Shown here piece after piece: positions 27,166 through 36,146 of a stretch of 64,000 nt of DNA. The stretch covers positions 1 to 64,000 of the forward strand of contig CAITUP010000016.1 in assembly GCA_903895595.1 (NCBI GenBank), given 5' to 3'. A program made the translations under genes and the position numbers. Every line of letters starts with the position of its first letter. The first letter of the stretch is position 1. This stretch comes from an uncultured Acetobacteraceae bacterium. Its GTDB lineage: Bacteria > Pseudomonadota > Alphaproteobacteria > Acetobacterales > Acetobacteraceae. The notes under the pieces are model-generated. The model saw only the letters and a list, made by a program, of their open reading frames with translations, ran no database searches and was not told the origin of the DNA.

Positions 27166-27857
27166 CGACAGCGGTGCGCCGGCTCCTTGGGCCGGCGGTT
27201 ATGACTTGTGTCATGCTGATCGCACTGATCGGCCTTGGCACGTGGCAGGTCCAGCGGCTGCGGTGGAAAACGGATGTCATCGAGCACATTACGCGGGCCG
27301 AACGCGATCCGCCGATAGCGTTGACCGCGGACCCGATGCCTTACGCCAAGGTCGTGGCAGAGGGGCACTTGCGCGGCGATCTGGCGGCTCTGTATGGCGC
27401 TGAAGTCCGGGAAACCCCGGCGGGCCCGAAGATGGGCGCGCATCTAATCGTGCCGCTAGAGCGCGATGGTATGCCGCCGCTGCTGGTCGATCGTGGCTGG
27501 GTGCCCTTGGCGCCGACCAAGCCGCTCGATCTGCCGGCCGGCCCTGTCAGCGTCACCGGCTTCGTCCATCCGCCCGAGTTCGCGGGTTCGTTCAGTGCCA
27601 CCGACAACTTGGCCGAACGCCATTTTTACACGCTGAATCCCACGGCGATCGCGACGGCGCTGCGGCTGCCGGTGGCCGAACCGTTCGTGCTGGTGGCCCT
27701 CGGTCCGGCGCCGGCTTCGTTGTGGCCGGAGCCGGCGCATCGTCTGCCGCACCCCCCCAACAACCACTTGGCCTATGTCGTCACGTGGTATGGCCTGGCG
27801 GCCACGCTCCTGGTGATATTCGTGGTATATGCACGCAAAGGCACCCGAAATGCGTAA
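27162..27857 (+). CDS. SURF1 family oxidase assembly protein
   Basis: A 231-residue SURF1/Shy1 protein. One helix at each end (about 8-25 and 205-225) flanks a periplasmic domain. Typical features are LGTWQVQRLRWKTDVIE after the first helix, PLLVDRGWVPL, and the terminal NNHLAYVVTWYGLAATLLVIF. It delivers or holds heme a for subunit I. GTG start overlapping the DUF983 stop; its last 8 bases overlap the carboxypeptidase gene. Confidence 0.93.
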   Translation: MTTAVRRLLGPAVMTCVMLIALIGLGTWQVQRLRWKTDVIEHITRAERDPPIALTADPMPYAKVVAEGHLRGDLAALYGAEVRETPAGPKMGAHLIVPLERDGMPPLLVDRGWVPLAPTKPLDLPAGPVSVTGFVHPPEFAGSFSATDNLAERHFYTLNPTAIATALRLPVAEPFVLVALGPAPASLWPEPAHRLPHPPNNHLAYVVTWYGLAATLLVIFVVYARKGTRNA

Positions 27858-29340
27858 CACCTCCGCCTACGAACGGCTTGTCGATCGTTTCAGCCGCCTC
27901 GCGACCATCGGCGAGTGCGCGTCCATGCTGGGCTGGGATGCCGCCGCGATGATGCCGGAGGGCGGAGGCGCCGCGCGCGGGGATCAACTCGCGGTGCTTG
28001 CGGGTTTGGCGCACGCGCAGCTGACGGCGACAGAAACGGCCAACGAATTGGCGGCGGCGGAGGCCGAGGGCGATCCCTGGAAGGAAGCCAACCTGTCCCT
28101 GATGCGGCAGGCCTATGTCCGAGCGACGGCTTTGCCCGCGGATTTGGTGGAAGCGCAGGCCCGGGCGAACTCGGCCTGCGAGAAAGTGTGGCGGGAGGCT
28201 CGGAAAGCCTCGGATTTCGCGATGGTCCGGCCGCATCTGGAGGAAGTCGTGCGCCTGGTGCGGCAATCCGCCGATGCTTTGGCGCCGGCCTTGGGGCTGA
28301 GCCCGTACGATGCCCTGATGGACGGTAACCAGCGCGGCGTGCGGGCGGCCGATGTCGCGCCGGTGTTCGCGGCTTACGAGGCGTTCCTGGCCAAGGCTTT
28401 ACCGGAAGCGGAAGAGCGGCAGGCCCGCAATCCGGCTCCGGTCAGGCCATCCGGGCCGTTCCCGGTCGAGGCGCAGGAGGCGTTGTGCCGGCGTCTGTCC
28501 GAACGCCTCGGCCTGGATTTCGCCCATGCCCGTTTGGACCGGTCGGCGCATCCGTTCTCCGGCGGGACGCCGACGGACGTTCGGATCACCACGCGCTACG
28601 TCGAGTCGGACTTCACCCAAGCGGTCCTGGCCGTGGTGCATGAGACCGGCCACGCGCTGTACGAACGCGGATTGCCCGCGGCTTACGCGCGTCAGCCAGT
28701 TGGGGAGGCCGCGGGTATGGGAATCCACGAAAGCCAATCGCTGATCGTGGAGATGCAGGCCTGCCGGTCGGATGCGTTCCTGTCCTGGCTCGGGCCTGAA
28801 CTGCACGCGACGTTCGGTGGCGATCCGGCTCCCTACGAACCGGCGAACCTCGGCCGTCTGTGGCGCCGGGTGGAGCGGAGCTTTATCCGCGTCGATGCCG
28901 ATGAGATGACCTATCCCGCGCATGTGATCCTGCGGTTTCGGTTGGAGCAGGCGCTGGTTTCCGGCGATCTGGCGGTGGCGGATTTGCCAGGGGCTTGGAA
29001 CGATGGGTTGAAAGCGCTGCTGGGGATCGTGCCGCCGGACGATGCGCGGGGGTGTTTGCAGGATATCCACTGGTACGACGGCGCGTTCGGCTACTTCCCG
29101 TCCTATACGCTGGGCGCCATGGCGGCGGCGCAACTGATGAAAGCGGCGCGCTTGGCGGTTCCGACGTTGGATACGGCACTGGCACGGGGCGATCTGTCGC
29201 CGCTGTTGGGTTGGCTGCGGGCGAACGTGCACGGCCAAGGCAGCCGACTCGGGTTCAACGACCTGTTGCGCGCGGCGACGGGTAAATCGTTGGATCCCGT
29301 AGATTTCCAGGGCCATCTGACCGCACGCTATTTATCATGA
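27850..29340 (+). CDS. M32 family metallocarboxypeptidase
   Basis: A 496-residue cytoplasmic Zn carboxypeptidase (thermostable carboxypeptidase 1 family), mostly helical. The zinc motif HETGH occurs in VVHETGHALYERG and the third ligand Glu in GMGIHESQS. The DVRITTRY and HVILRFRLEQAL blocks are also typical. The ATG at 27850 has AAAGG at 12 bases; one at 27829 is possible. It overlaps surf1 by 8 bases and so may be transcribed with the oxidase operon, without an obvious functional link. Confidence 0.94.
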   Translation: MRNTSAYERLVDRFSRLATIGECASMLGWDAAAMMPEGGGAARGDQLAVLAGLAHAQLTATETANELAAAEAEGDPWKEANLSLMRQAYVRATALPADLVEAQARANSACEKVWREARKASDFAMVRPHLEEVVRLVRQSADALAPALGLSPYDALMDGNQRGVRAADVAPVFAAYEAFLAKALPEAEERQARNPAPVRPSGPFPVEAQEALCRRLSERLGLDFAHARLDRSAHPFSGGTPTDVRITTRYVESDFTQAVLAVVHETGHALYERGLPAAYARQPVGEAAGMGIHESQSLIVEMQACRSDAFLSWLGPELHATFGGDPAPYEPANLGRLWRRVERSFIRVDADEMTYPAHVILRFRLEQALVSGDLAVADLPGAWNDGLKALLGIVPPDDARGCLQDIHWYDGAFGYFPSYTLGAMAAAQLMKAARLAVPTLDTALARGDLSPLLGWLRANVHGQGSRLGFNDLLRAATGKSLDPVDFQGHLTARYLS

Positions 29341-29412
29341 AACCGGCGACATCCGGCACGGATCGGATTATAAAAACCTCCATTGTGAGCAAGCGCAGGA
29401 GGGTGCCGGACG

Positions 29413-29604
29413 ATGCTCGATATGTTTGGGATCATGTTCAGCACGATCATGATGCTTGTCGTTATCGCGCGGGCGGCGCAGTTGGATAGCCAGTCCCCGT
29501 GGTTCGAGGCGCCGGCCGACAAGACTGCGCCACTGACCGGACTGGAAAAAGCTCGAGCGAACGCCGCTCATATGATCCCGACTTGGAGAAAGTCGCGGAA
29601 ATGA
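29413..29604 (+). CDS. Small membrane protein, 63 aa, unknown function
   Basis: A 63-residue protein with an N-terminal hydrophobic helix (MLDMFGIMFSTIMMLVVIARAAQ), followed by an acidic then basic polar tail ending PTWRKSRK. A strong ribosome site (AGGAGGG, 8 bases) precedes the ATG. The next gene, an O-antigen-ligase-like protein, starts 14 bases after it, so it is probably its operon partner. No family recognised. Confidence 0.55.
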   Translation: MLDMFGIMFSTIMMLVVIARAAQLDSQSPWFEAPADKTAPLTGLEKARANAAHMIPTWRKSRK

Positions 29605-29618
29605 TCGGTTAGCCTGAC

Positions 29619-30992
29619 ATGCTCCGCAGCGTCTGGCTGTTGTTCGTCTATGTGTCGTTCCTCGGGCTCGGCGCTACCGTGCCGTTCATCCTGGCGCTTG
29701 GCTATATCTGGGTGGACACGTTCCGGCCGCAGGAAGTGGCCTATATCATTCTGGATCAGCTGCCGGTCGCGATGATCATCGGAGCGGCCGCGGTTGGCGG
29801 TTACTTGGTGTTCGACCGTCGCGACCCGCCGCGGTTGACACTGATCGGGATGACCCCCGCGCTGATGGCGGTCTGGTGCACGTTGACCATGGTATGGGCA
29901 GTCGTTCCCGAGTACGGCTGGACCAAATGGGACTGGGCGTTCAAGACGCTGATTTTCGCGGCATTTTTGCCATACATCATCCGGTCGCGCGTGCAGATCG
30001 AGGCGATGGCGCAAGTCTACCTGTTCGCGCTGGCGGGGAACTTCGTGCCGTTCGGTATCAAGACCATGATCAGCGGCGGCGGTTACGGGATGAATCTCGG
30101 GTTGGGGTCCGGCAATTCCGGGCTGGCCGAGGGCGGGCAGCTGTCGACGTTTTGCCTGATGGCGGTGCCGATCGCCTACTTCCTGATGAACTATGGGCAG
30201 CTAATTCCAAGAAATATCCTCACGCGCGGCGCGTATTTGATGATTATCGTGCTGTCGATCGTCACCGCGATCGGGACCTATGAGCGCAGCGCGCTGCTGG
30301 GTTTGGGCGTGTTGGGCATCTACATGTTCATGCGGTCGAAGCAGAAGGTGCTGTTCGGGATGGTTTTGGCCATCGGTACGGCGGTACTGGTGTATTCGGC
30401 GTCGGATCGCTTCGCGCAGCGCATGAACACGATCGGCACATACCATGCCGACAGTTCGGCCCAAGTCCGGTTGCTGGTCTGGAAATGGACCTTGGAATTT
30501 TCGCTCACGCATCCGCTCGGCGGCGGGTTCAACGCGTTCGCGGTGAACGTGATCGAAGTGCCGGGCGATGAGACCAATCCGGGCGGTGAGACGCAGCATG
30601 GGCGCGCCTTTCACAGCATCTATTTCGAAGTGCTGGGAGAGCAAGGCTGGCCCGGTATGGCTCTGTTCGGTATCGCTGGGATCGGGTCCATCGTTCAGCT
30701 GCGACGGCTGGCCAAACGTATTCGAAATAAGCCGCATTTGGCTTGGTGCGTCGGGATGTCCGATGCGTTGCAAAGCGGCCTGATGGTCTTCCTGACGGCC
30801 GGCACGTTCGTGGGTATCGCGTTTCAGCCCATTTTTTGGTATTTTGTCGTGATGGGTGTGAGTTTGCGGGAGTACGCCCGGCGGGTCGACGCTTTGGAAA
30901 ATCCCAGGCAACTCTCGGGGTGGCGCAACGCGGCTTCGGCGCGGGCAACGGCGGGCAGGAAGCCGGTCCCAGCCGGTGGACAACAGATCTGA
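29619..30992 (+). CDS. O-antigen-ligase-like (Wzy/WaaL) membrane protein, exosortase-associated O-glycosylation ligase type
   Basis: A 457-residue protein with about ten hydrophobic helices and the large periplasmic loop of the Wzy/WaaL superfamily. The loop carries the typical RxxLWxxTL-like segment (VRLLVWKWTLEFSLTHPLGGGFNAF) and a conserved His in HSIYFEVLGEQGWPG. This version, with the RPQEVAY N-terminus and the sequence order seen, matches the ligase group named for exosortase A systems (TIGR03097-like). No exosortase or glycosyltransferase gene is in the window, so it may act on a polysaccharide or glycoprotein made elsewhere. Confidence 0.8.
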   Translation: MLRSVWLLFVYVSFLGLGATVPFILALGYIWVDTFRPQEVAYIILDQLPVAMIIGAAAVGGYLVFDRRDPPRLTLIGMTPALMAVWCTLTMVWAVVPEYGWTKWDWAFKTLIFAAFLPYIIRSRVQIEAMAQVYLFALAGNFVPFGIKTMISGGGYGMNLGLGSGNSGLAEGGQLSTFCLMAVPIAYFLMNYGQLIPRNILTRGAYLMIIVLSIVTAIGTYERSALLGLGVLGIYMFMRSKQKVLFGMVLAIGTAVLVYSASDRFAQRMNTIGTYHADSSAQVRLLVWKWTLEFSLTHPLGGGFNAFAVNVIEVPGDETNPGGETQHGRAFHSIYFEVLGEQGWPGMALFGIAGIGSIVQLRRLAKRIRNKPHLAWCVGMSDALQSGLMVFLTAGTFVGIAFQPIFWYFVVMGVSLREYARRVDALENPRQLSGWRNAASARATAGRKPVPAGGQQI

Positions 30993-30998
30993 CCGGTT

Positions 30999-31028
30999 GC
31001 CGGCCGAGGGAACGACCCCTCGGCCGGC
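30999..31028. terminator. Bidirectional terminator, perfect 12-bp stem
   Basis: GCCGGCCGAGGG pairs with CCCTCGGCCGGC across AACGAC, between the convergent ligase and dienelactone-hydrolase genes. CTTTA follows on the plus side. Position and symmetry make a shared terminator likely. Confidence 0.75.
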
Positions 31029-31037
31029 GCCTTTATC

Positions 31038-31703
31038 TTAGCCCAGATGCTTGGCGAAGAATTCGACCGTGCGGGTCTGCGCCAGCTCATAATCCGGCGC
31101 GCTGAAGCTGCCACGCTCATCGCAACCGAAACCGTGCTGCGCGCCCATGTAGACGTAAACGTCCACTTTCGGCTGCGCCGCGCGCACCGCGTCCACGTCG
31201 GACATCGGGATGGAGGCATCCTTCTCCCCGAAATGCATCTGCACCGCGCAGGATGCGCTTTCGTTCTTTGTGCCGGGAATGCCGCCGCCGTACCAGCAGG
31301 ACGCCGCCGCGAAGCTGGTGCTGCGGGTCGAACCCCACCAGGACACGGTGCCGCCGAAGCAATAGCCGACGATGCCCAGCTTCTTGCCGGACAGGTGCTT
31401 GGCGGCGGCTTCGATGTCCACCATCACCTGCGCGTCGGACAGCTTCATGCGGTAGTCGCGGCCCTTGGACACGTCGTCGGCGGTGTAGCCCAGTTCCACG
31501 CCGCGTTCGGTGCGGTCGAACAGCGCCGGCGCCACGACGGCATATCCCAGCGCCGCGAAACGGTCCGCCATGTCGCGGATGTGGTGGTTCACGCCGAAGA
31601 TTTCCTGCACGACGACGATGCCGGCTTTGGCATCGCTGGGACCGGCGGTGTAGGCCGAGAACGTGTGGCCGTCGGCGGCCGTCAATGTGATGGTCGTACC
31701 CAT
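31038..31703 (-). CDS. Dienelactone hydrolase family protein
   Basis: A 221-residue alpha/beta hydrolase. The catalytic Cys is in GYCFGG, the Asp in HFGEKDASIP and the His in GAQHGFG, the Cys-Asp-His triad of dienelactone hydrolases. The N-terminal AGIVVVQEIFGVNHHIRDMADRFAALGY is the family signature. Dienelactone hydrolase opens lactones in chlorocatechol breakdown, but many relatives act on other esters. It stands alone, 64 bases downstream of rppH's end. Confidence 0.93.
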   Translation of the reverse strand: MGTTITLTAADGHTFSAYTAGPSDAKAGIVVVQEIFGVNHHIRDMADRFAALGYAVVAPALFDRTERGVELGYTADDVSKGRDYRMKLSDAQVMVDIEAAAKHLSGKKLGIVGYCFGGTVSWWGSTRSTSFAAASCWYGGGIPGTKNESASCAVQMHFGEKDASIPMSDVDAVRAAQPKVDVYVYMGAQHGFGCDERGSFSAPDYELAQTRTVEFFAKHLG

Positions 31704-31766
31704 GGTATCCTCCGAATAGGGACTGCGGTTTCGCGGGCGGGATAGACGCCGCGAAACCGGGGTCCG

Positions 31767-32267
31767 TCAACCTCCGGTCGGTGACGCCACGGCGAAACGG
31801 GCGAACGAAACCGCCAGGATGTCGTAGATTGGCCGCTTGAAATCGACCGCCAGGGACGGGAGTTCGGACAACGGAGCCCAGCGCCAGGCGTCGAACTCCG
31901 GATGTGGGTCGAGGTCCAGGCGGATGTCGGCATCCACCCCGGTGAAGCGCAACGCGAACCAGCGTTGACGCTGCCCCCGCCAGCGCCCGTGCAGCGCCTT
32001 GCCGATCAGCTCCACCGGCAGATCGTATGTCAGCCAGTCCGGGTGTTCGCCGATCACCTCGGCTCGGTTGCTGCCGATCTCTTCCTCCAGTTCGCGCAGC
32101 ACCGCGGTTCTTGGGTCCTCATCGGCGTCGATGCCGCCCTGCGGTAGTTGCCATCCGCCCGCCGCGCCTTCCGCGTTGGGGAAGTTGGCACGCCGAGCAA
32201 CAAAGATTAGGCCGGCGCGATTGAACAGTGCGGCGCCGACGTTCGGACGATAGGGGAGATCGGTCAT
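31767..32267 (-). CDS. rppH: RNA pyrophosphohydrolase (Nudix)
   Basis: A 166-residue Nudix protein of the RppH/NudH type, which removes pyrophosphate from mRNA 5' ends to trigger decay. It has YRPNVGAALFNRAGLIFVARR at the start, WQLPQGGIDADEDPRTAVLRELEEEIG (Nudix box, Gx5Ex7REUXEEXGU, about residues 37-63) and the RppH-type QRWFALRF. Its ATG overlaps the stop of the YibQ-like gene (ATGA), so it is translationally coupled to envelope genes, the arrangement seen in many alphaproteobacteria. Confidence 0.95.
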   Translation of the reverse strand: MTDLPYRPNVGAALFNRAGLIFVARRANFPNAEGAAGGWQLPQGGIDADEDPRTAVLRELEEEIGSNRAEVIGEHPDWLTYDLPVELIGKALHGRWRGQRQRWFALRFTGVDADIRLDLDPHPEFDAWRWAPLSELPSLAVDFKRPIYDILAVSFARFAVASPTGG

Positions 32268-33331
32268 CGCGGTGTGTCCTGTTCCTTGGCCGGCGGCCGC
32301 ATCAAAGCGGACACGGGCGCCAATGCGAGGCCGCGCCCGAGCAGGCCCGTGGTCCAGGCGGCGATACGGGCGACGGTGACGGGGCGCGGTGCGACCGCGA
32401 GGCCAAGCGCCGAACCGCGATCTCGGGCGAGGGTTTCCAGCGCTGCCAGCTGCGCATCGATGGCAGCGGCCGTCGTGGGTTCGTCGACGATCAGATCGAC
32501 CGTCCGGTTCCAGACATGCAGAACCGGTGCCGGCTGGCTGGGGGGGCCGACATACAGCAACCCACGCCGGGCAAACTCCGCGAGGACGGGGTTCATCTGT
32601 TCGGGCACGTCGATGAGCCGTTCGCCCCGGAGCTCGCCCAGGATCGATGTCGCGCCGACATAGCCTTTCGACCGTGCCATCGCCCACAACAGCTTCGTCA
32701 TGTTGTCGGGCGGCGGCAGCGTCGTCATCAAAGCGTTGGGTCCGGGGTCGCTGAGCGGAAAGCGCAGCGGCTCCATGGGAATCGACAGCAGATACTCATG
32801 GCCGGCGAGCCGTGCGAGGGACAACAAAACCTCGGCGTTCGCGGCGTAGGGGGAGACGGCGAAGGTGATCTCTCCCGGCAGGTCGGTGATGGCTTTTCGG
32901 CTGTCGGCGGACCCCAGGGCCATCCCGGCGATCATCAATCCGACACGAGGCCGCAAGGTCGTCGGGTCGAAGCCCGATGCGTAGTACTGCATCGATTGCC
33001 GCCCGTCGGGGGAAATGCGCGGCAACACGTCGGCCGGCGATCCGTGGACGGGTTCGAGCAAGGCCGGATCGGGATCGTTGACCGGACCCGGCGTATCGCG
33101 ACCCGGCCGGCCGGCGGCCGGAGCGGCTGCGGGCGTCTGATGGACGACCGCCGGTTCATGAACAGCCGGAGGATGTTCCACGGGTTTGGCGGCGACAACG
33201 ACCGGCGAACGGGGCCGCGGCGGGCCCGCCAATTGCAGTGCGCCCGCGGTAGTCAGCACGGCCAGCAGCACGATGGCCCAGAACCGGCGGAGGCCCCTCC
33301 AGCCACCGAACATCGCCGCGAGCCCCCTCAT
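32264..33331 (-). CDS. Divergent polysaccharide deacetylase (YibQ/DUF610) family protein
   Basis: A 355-residue envelope protein: an N-terminal helix (about 17-35), a Pro/Ala-rich linker (40-90), then a deacetylase-like barrel. The family's features are RVGLMIAGMALGSADSRKAITDLPGEITFAVSPYA, GHEYLLSIPMEP, and GATSILGEL. The usual metal His/Asp set of active deacetylases is not evident; the family is called divergent for this reason. It lies in the order gpmI-envC-ctpA-yibQ-rppH, conserved in alphaproteobacteria, which suggests peptidoglycan or envelope work. Confidence 0.88.
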   Translation of the reverse strand: MRGLAAMFGGWRGLRRFWAIVLLAVLTTAGALQLAGPPRPRSPVVVAAKPVEHPPAVHEPAVVHQTPAAAPAAGRPGRDTPGPVNDPDPALLEPVHGSPADVLPRISPDGRQSMQYYASGFDPTTLRPRVGLMIAGMALGSADSRKAITDLPGEITFAVSPYAANAEVLLSLARLAGHEYLLSIPMEPLRFPLSDPGPNALMTTLPPPDNMTKLLWAMARSKGYVGATSILGELRGERLIDVPEQMNPVLAEFARRGLLYVGPPSQPAPVLHVWNRTVDLIVDEPTTAAAIDAQLAALETLARDRGSALGLAVAPRPVTVARIAAWTTGLLGRGLALAPVSALMRPPAKEQDTPR

Positions 33332-33351
33332 TTGCCCGGCCTGGGCCGTGG

Positions 33352-34731
33352 TCAGTTCGCGGACGCGCTCTTACGCGCGGCCATGGCCTTCGCCAGCACG
33401 AGGCCCTGCTGAAGCTGAAAGTCTGTCTCCGACGGTTTCAGCGGATCGAACTTCGGGAAGCCCTCGGGCGGCTTTTTAGGAATTTCCGACACGATCGGCG
33501 GCAGATCGTCGCGCGGGGCGATCGTGTCGGGCGCGGTGCCGCCCTGGTTGCTGATGATCTTGTTCAGATCGGCTTCCCGGTCGCCGCCGAAGCTGGCGAC
33601 TTCTTCCCGCGTTTCCGCGACGACGACTTCCGGCTCGATGCCCAGACCTTGGATGGAACGTCCCGATGGCGTGTAATACCGCGCCGTGGTCAGCCGCATC
33701 GCGCCGCTGCCCGGCAACGGAATCACCGTCTGCACCGACCCCTTACCGAAACTCCGCGTGCCCAGCAGGATCGCTCGGCGATGATCCTGCAGCGCGCCAG
33801 CGACGATTTCGGACGCCGAGGCGGACCCGCCATTGATCAACACGACCAGCGGCAGGCCGTTGAGCTGATCTTCGCCCTTGGCGTTCCAGCGGTTGCTGTC
33901 TTCCGGGTGGCGGGCGCGTGTGGAAACGATCTCGCCCTTCGAGATGAAGTCGGACGAGACAGCGACGGCCTGATCCAGCAATCCACCCGGATCGTTGCGC
34001 AGATCCAGGATCAGCGCCCGCATCTTGCCGCCCGACTTCTCGCGGAGGGATTTGATCGCCGCGCGCACGCCGGGGTCGGCCTGTTCCGTAAACTGCGACA
34101 GGCGGATGTAGCCGATATTGTCGGCTTCCAGCCGCGACTTGATCACCTGAATGCGGATGGTTTCCCGGATCAGCGGCACTTCCAACGGCTTATCCAGGCC
34201 GGCGCGCTTGATGGTCAGCACGATCTTGGCGTTCGGCGGGCCGCGCATCTTGTCTACCGCGTCGTTCAGCGACAGGCCTTGCACGGTCTTGCCGTCCAGC
34301 GCGGTGATGATGTCGCCCGGTTTGATTCCGGCGCGGTAGGCAGGGGTGTCGTCGATCGGGGAGACGACTTTGATGAACCCGTTGTCCTGCGTGACCTCGA
34401 TCCCCAGGCCACCGAACTCGCCCTTGGTCTGGATCTGCATGTCCTTGTACGCTTTCGCGTTCATGTAGGAGCTATGCGCATCCAACCCGGTCAGCATGCC
34501 GTTGATGGCGTTTTCCACCAGCTCGCGGTCGTTCGGCGCCTGCACGTAGTCGGCGCGCACCCGCTCCACCACGTCTCCGAATTCCTTCAGGAGGGTGTAC
34601 ATCTGCGCGTTGCCGGTGCTTTCGGCCACGGCGCGACCGAGCGCCCCGGTCGCTGGGGCCAGGGCAACGCCGGCCAGGAAGGCCGTCCCGAGCATCAGGG
34701 CGCCCCGAAGGTGCCGCTGGCGGAAATCCAT
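33352..34731 (-). CDS. ctpA: S41 family carboxyl-terminal processing protease
   Basis: A 459-residue periplasmic protease. An N-terminal signal/anchor helix (about 8-28) is followed by a helical segment, a PDZ domain (about 85-165, with GLGIEVTQDNGFIKVVSPIDDTPAYRAGIKPGD), and the S41 core with the catalytic Ser in GGSASASEIVAG and Lys in SFGKGSVQ. It trims proteins at their C-termini and in other bacteria removes peptidoglycan hydrolases. The ATG at 34731 with AGAAGGA upstream gives a proper leader; it follows envC after a 155-base gap, so may have its own promoter. Confidence 0.95.
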   Translation of the reverse strand: MDFRQRHLRGALMLGTAFLAGVALAPATGALGRAVAESTGNAQMYTLLKEFGDVVERVRADYVQAPNDRELVENAINGMLTGLDAHSSYMNAKAYKDMQIQTKGEFGGLGIEVTQDNGFIKVVSPIDDTPAYRAGIKPGDIITALDGKTVQGLSLNDAVDKMRGPPNAKIVLTIKRAGLDKPLEVPLIRETIRIQVIKSRLEADNIGYIRLSQFTEQADPGVRAAIKSLREKSGGKMRALILDLRNDPGGLLDQAVAVSSDFISKGEIVSTRARHPEDSNRWNAKGEDQLNGLPLVVLINGGSASASEIVAGALQDHRRAILLGTRSFGKGSVQTVIPLPGSGAMRLTTARYYTPSGRSIQGLGIEPEVVVAETREEVASFGGDREADLNKIISNQGGTAPDTIAPRDDLPPIVSEIPKKPPEGFPKFDPLKPSETDFQLQQGLVLAKAMAARKSASAN

Positions 34732-34886
34732 GGTGTTATCCTTCTGTCGCCGTTCGATTGGGCTCACGCGTGTAACCCCACCGCGAGGGCCGGCTACCTA
34801 TACACTATGATACCTGGGGTCGCGCCAGTGGCATGCGGCCGTGCGGCGCCTTTGGGATATAATCTTTCGGTAAGAATTGGGTCACA

Positions 34887-36146
34887 TCACCCGTGCGCGC
34901 GCAACCAAGGTGCCGGATTGACCGGTTGCCCGTCGTGCCGGAGTTCGATGTACAGCGACGGACGGCGTGCCGTGCCCCCCGGTTCCCAGGTCGGCATCGC
35001 ACCCACCGGCTCCCCCGCCTGAATCCCCTGGCCGACTTTGGCGTCCAGGCGTTCGAGGCCGGACAAAACCGCGTGATACCCCCCGCCGCAGTCGATGATG
35101 ACCAGCTGCCCATAGGTGCGGAACCGGTCGGCGAAGGCCACGCGGCCGGCACAGGGAGCGGTCACGCGGGCATTGGGGGCAGCCTGATAGGACAGGCCGG
35201 TCGCCGGGCCGGCATCAGTCGGGTCGCCGAACGCGCGGATCACCTTGCCGGCGACGGGCGCGGCCAATTGACCCTTGGCCTGCCCGCTTTGGCTCAAGCT
35301 GCCGGTTGGGCGTGCCAAGGCGGCTTCGCGCTGACGGGCGGCGGCGGCTTCGGCGTCGTGCTTTTGCCGTTCGGCCTGGAGGACTTCGGCGTGCGCCCGA
35401 GCGGCCTCGGCCTTGCGTTCGGCTTCCAGCATTGCCAAGGCCGAGCGAAGGGTTTCCGCTCGGGAAGCCGCGTCGGCGGCACGTTGGGCGGCGGCTCCGG
35501 CCTCGGTTTCGGCTTTCAGCCGGCGGTCCTGGGCGTCTGCCAACAATCGGTCCAGCTCGGCGGCCCGGGTTGCCTGGGCTGTGAGCGCCTCATTCAGACG
35601 GGGCGTTTCGGTGGCGACGGCGGCGGTCGCGGCGTCCAGGTCGGCCTGCGCCAGCCGCAGCGCTTTCGCGCCGGCTTCCAGGTGGCGGGACAAGTCGCGC
35701 AGGATCAGCAGGCCGCGCAACCGGTCTTCGGGTGGGCCAGGCACCGCCAACAGCGTTTCGGCGGGATACAGAGCCAAGCGTGTGATCATCGGCAGCAGCG
35801 GCTGCATGGCGTCGGCCTGTCGCAGCATTTGCGCCGCGGCGGCACGGCGGCGTTCGCCGAGGTCGTCCATCCGCGCGGCGGCCTCGGCGGTCGCGGCCTC
35901 GGCGTCCCGCTGGCGCGCGGCGGCCGCGATCCGTTCTTCCGTCAGGCGTTGCTCATCGGCGATCGCCTTGGCTGCCCGAGCCGCCGCATCCTTTTGGACG
36001 GCGAGGTCGGCTGCTCGGGCCCGTTCTGCCGCGCGGACATCGCGGGACGTCGCCCCCGGTTTTGGCGTGGGTTCGGCCAGCGCGCCAACCGGCAGAAGCA
36101 GCACTGCCAGCAGTGCGAACAGGCTACTCCGCGGCGCGCGCCGCAT
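34887..36146 (-). CDS. envC: EnvC-like murein hydrolase activator (coiled coil + degenerate LytM domain)
   Basis: A 419-residue secreted protein with a signal peptide (1-24), a long alanine-, arginine- and glutamate-rich coiled coil (about 35-280), and a C-terminal M23/LytM domain. The zinc site is incomplete: the first His/Asp of active M23 peptidases (HxxxD) is replaced in GLSYQAAPNARV, while LYIELRHDGQPVNP keeps the last His. This is the pattern of EnvC, which activates amidases at the division septum rather than cutting peptidoglycan itself. Its start overlaps the gpmI end by 23 bases. Confidence 0.87.
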   Translation of the reverse strand: MRRAPRSSLFALLAVLLLPVGALAEPTPKPGATSRDVRAAERARAADLAVQKDAAARAAKAIADEQRLTEERIAAAARQRDAEAATAEAAARMDDLGERRRAAAAQMLRQADAMQPLLPMITRLALYPAETLLAVPGPPEDRLRGLLILRDLSRHLEAGAKALRLAQADLDAATAAVATETPRLNEALTAQATRAAELDRLLADAQDRRLKAETEAGAAAQRAADAASRAETLRSALAMLEAERKAEAARAHAEVLQAERQKHDAEAAAARQREAALARPTGSLSQSGQAKGQLAAPVAGKVIRAFGDPTDAGPATGLSYQAAPNARVTAPCAGRVAFADRFRTYGQLVIIDCGGGYHAVLSGLERLDAKVGQGIQAGEPVGAMPTWEPGGTARRPSLYIELRHDGQPVNPAPWLRAHG

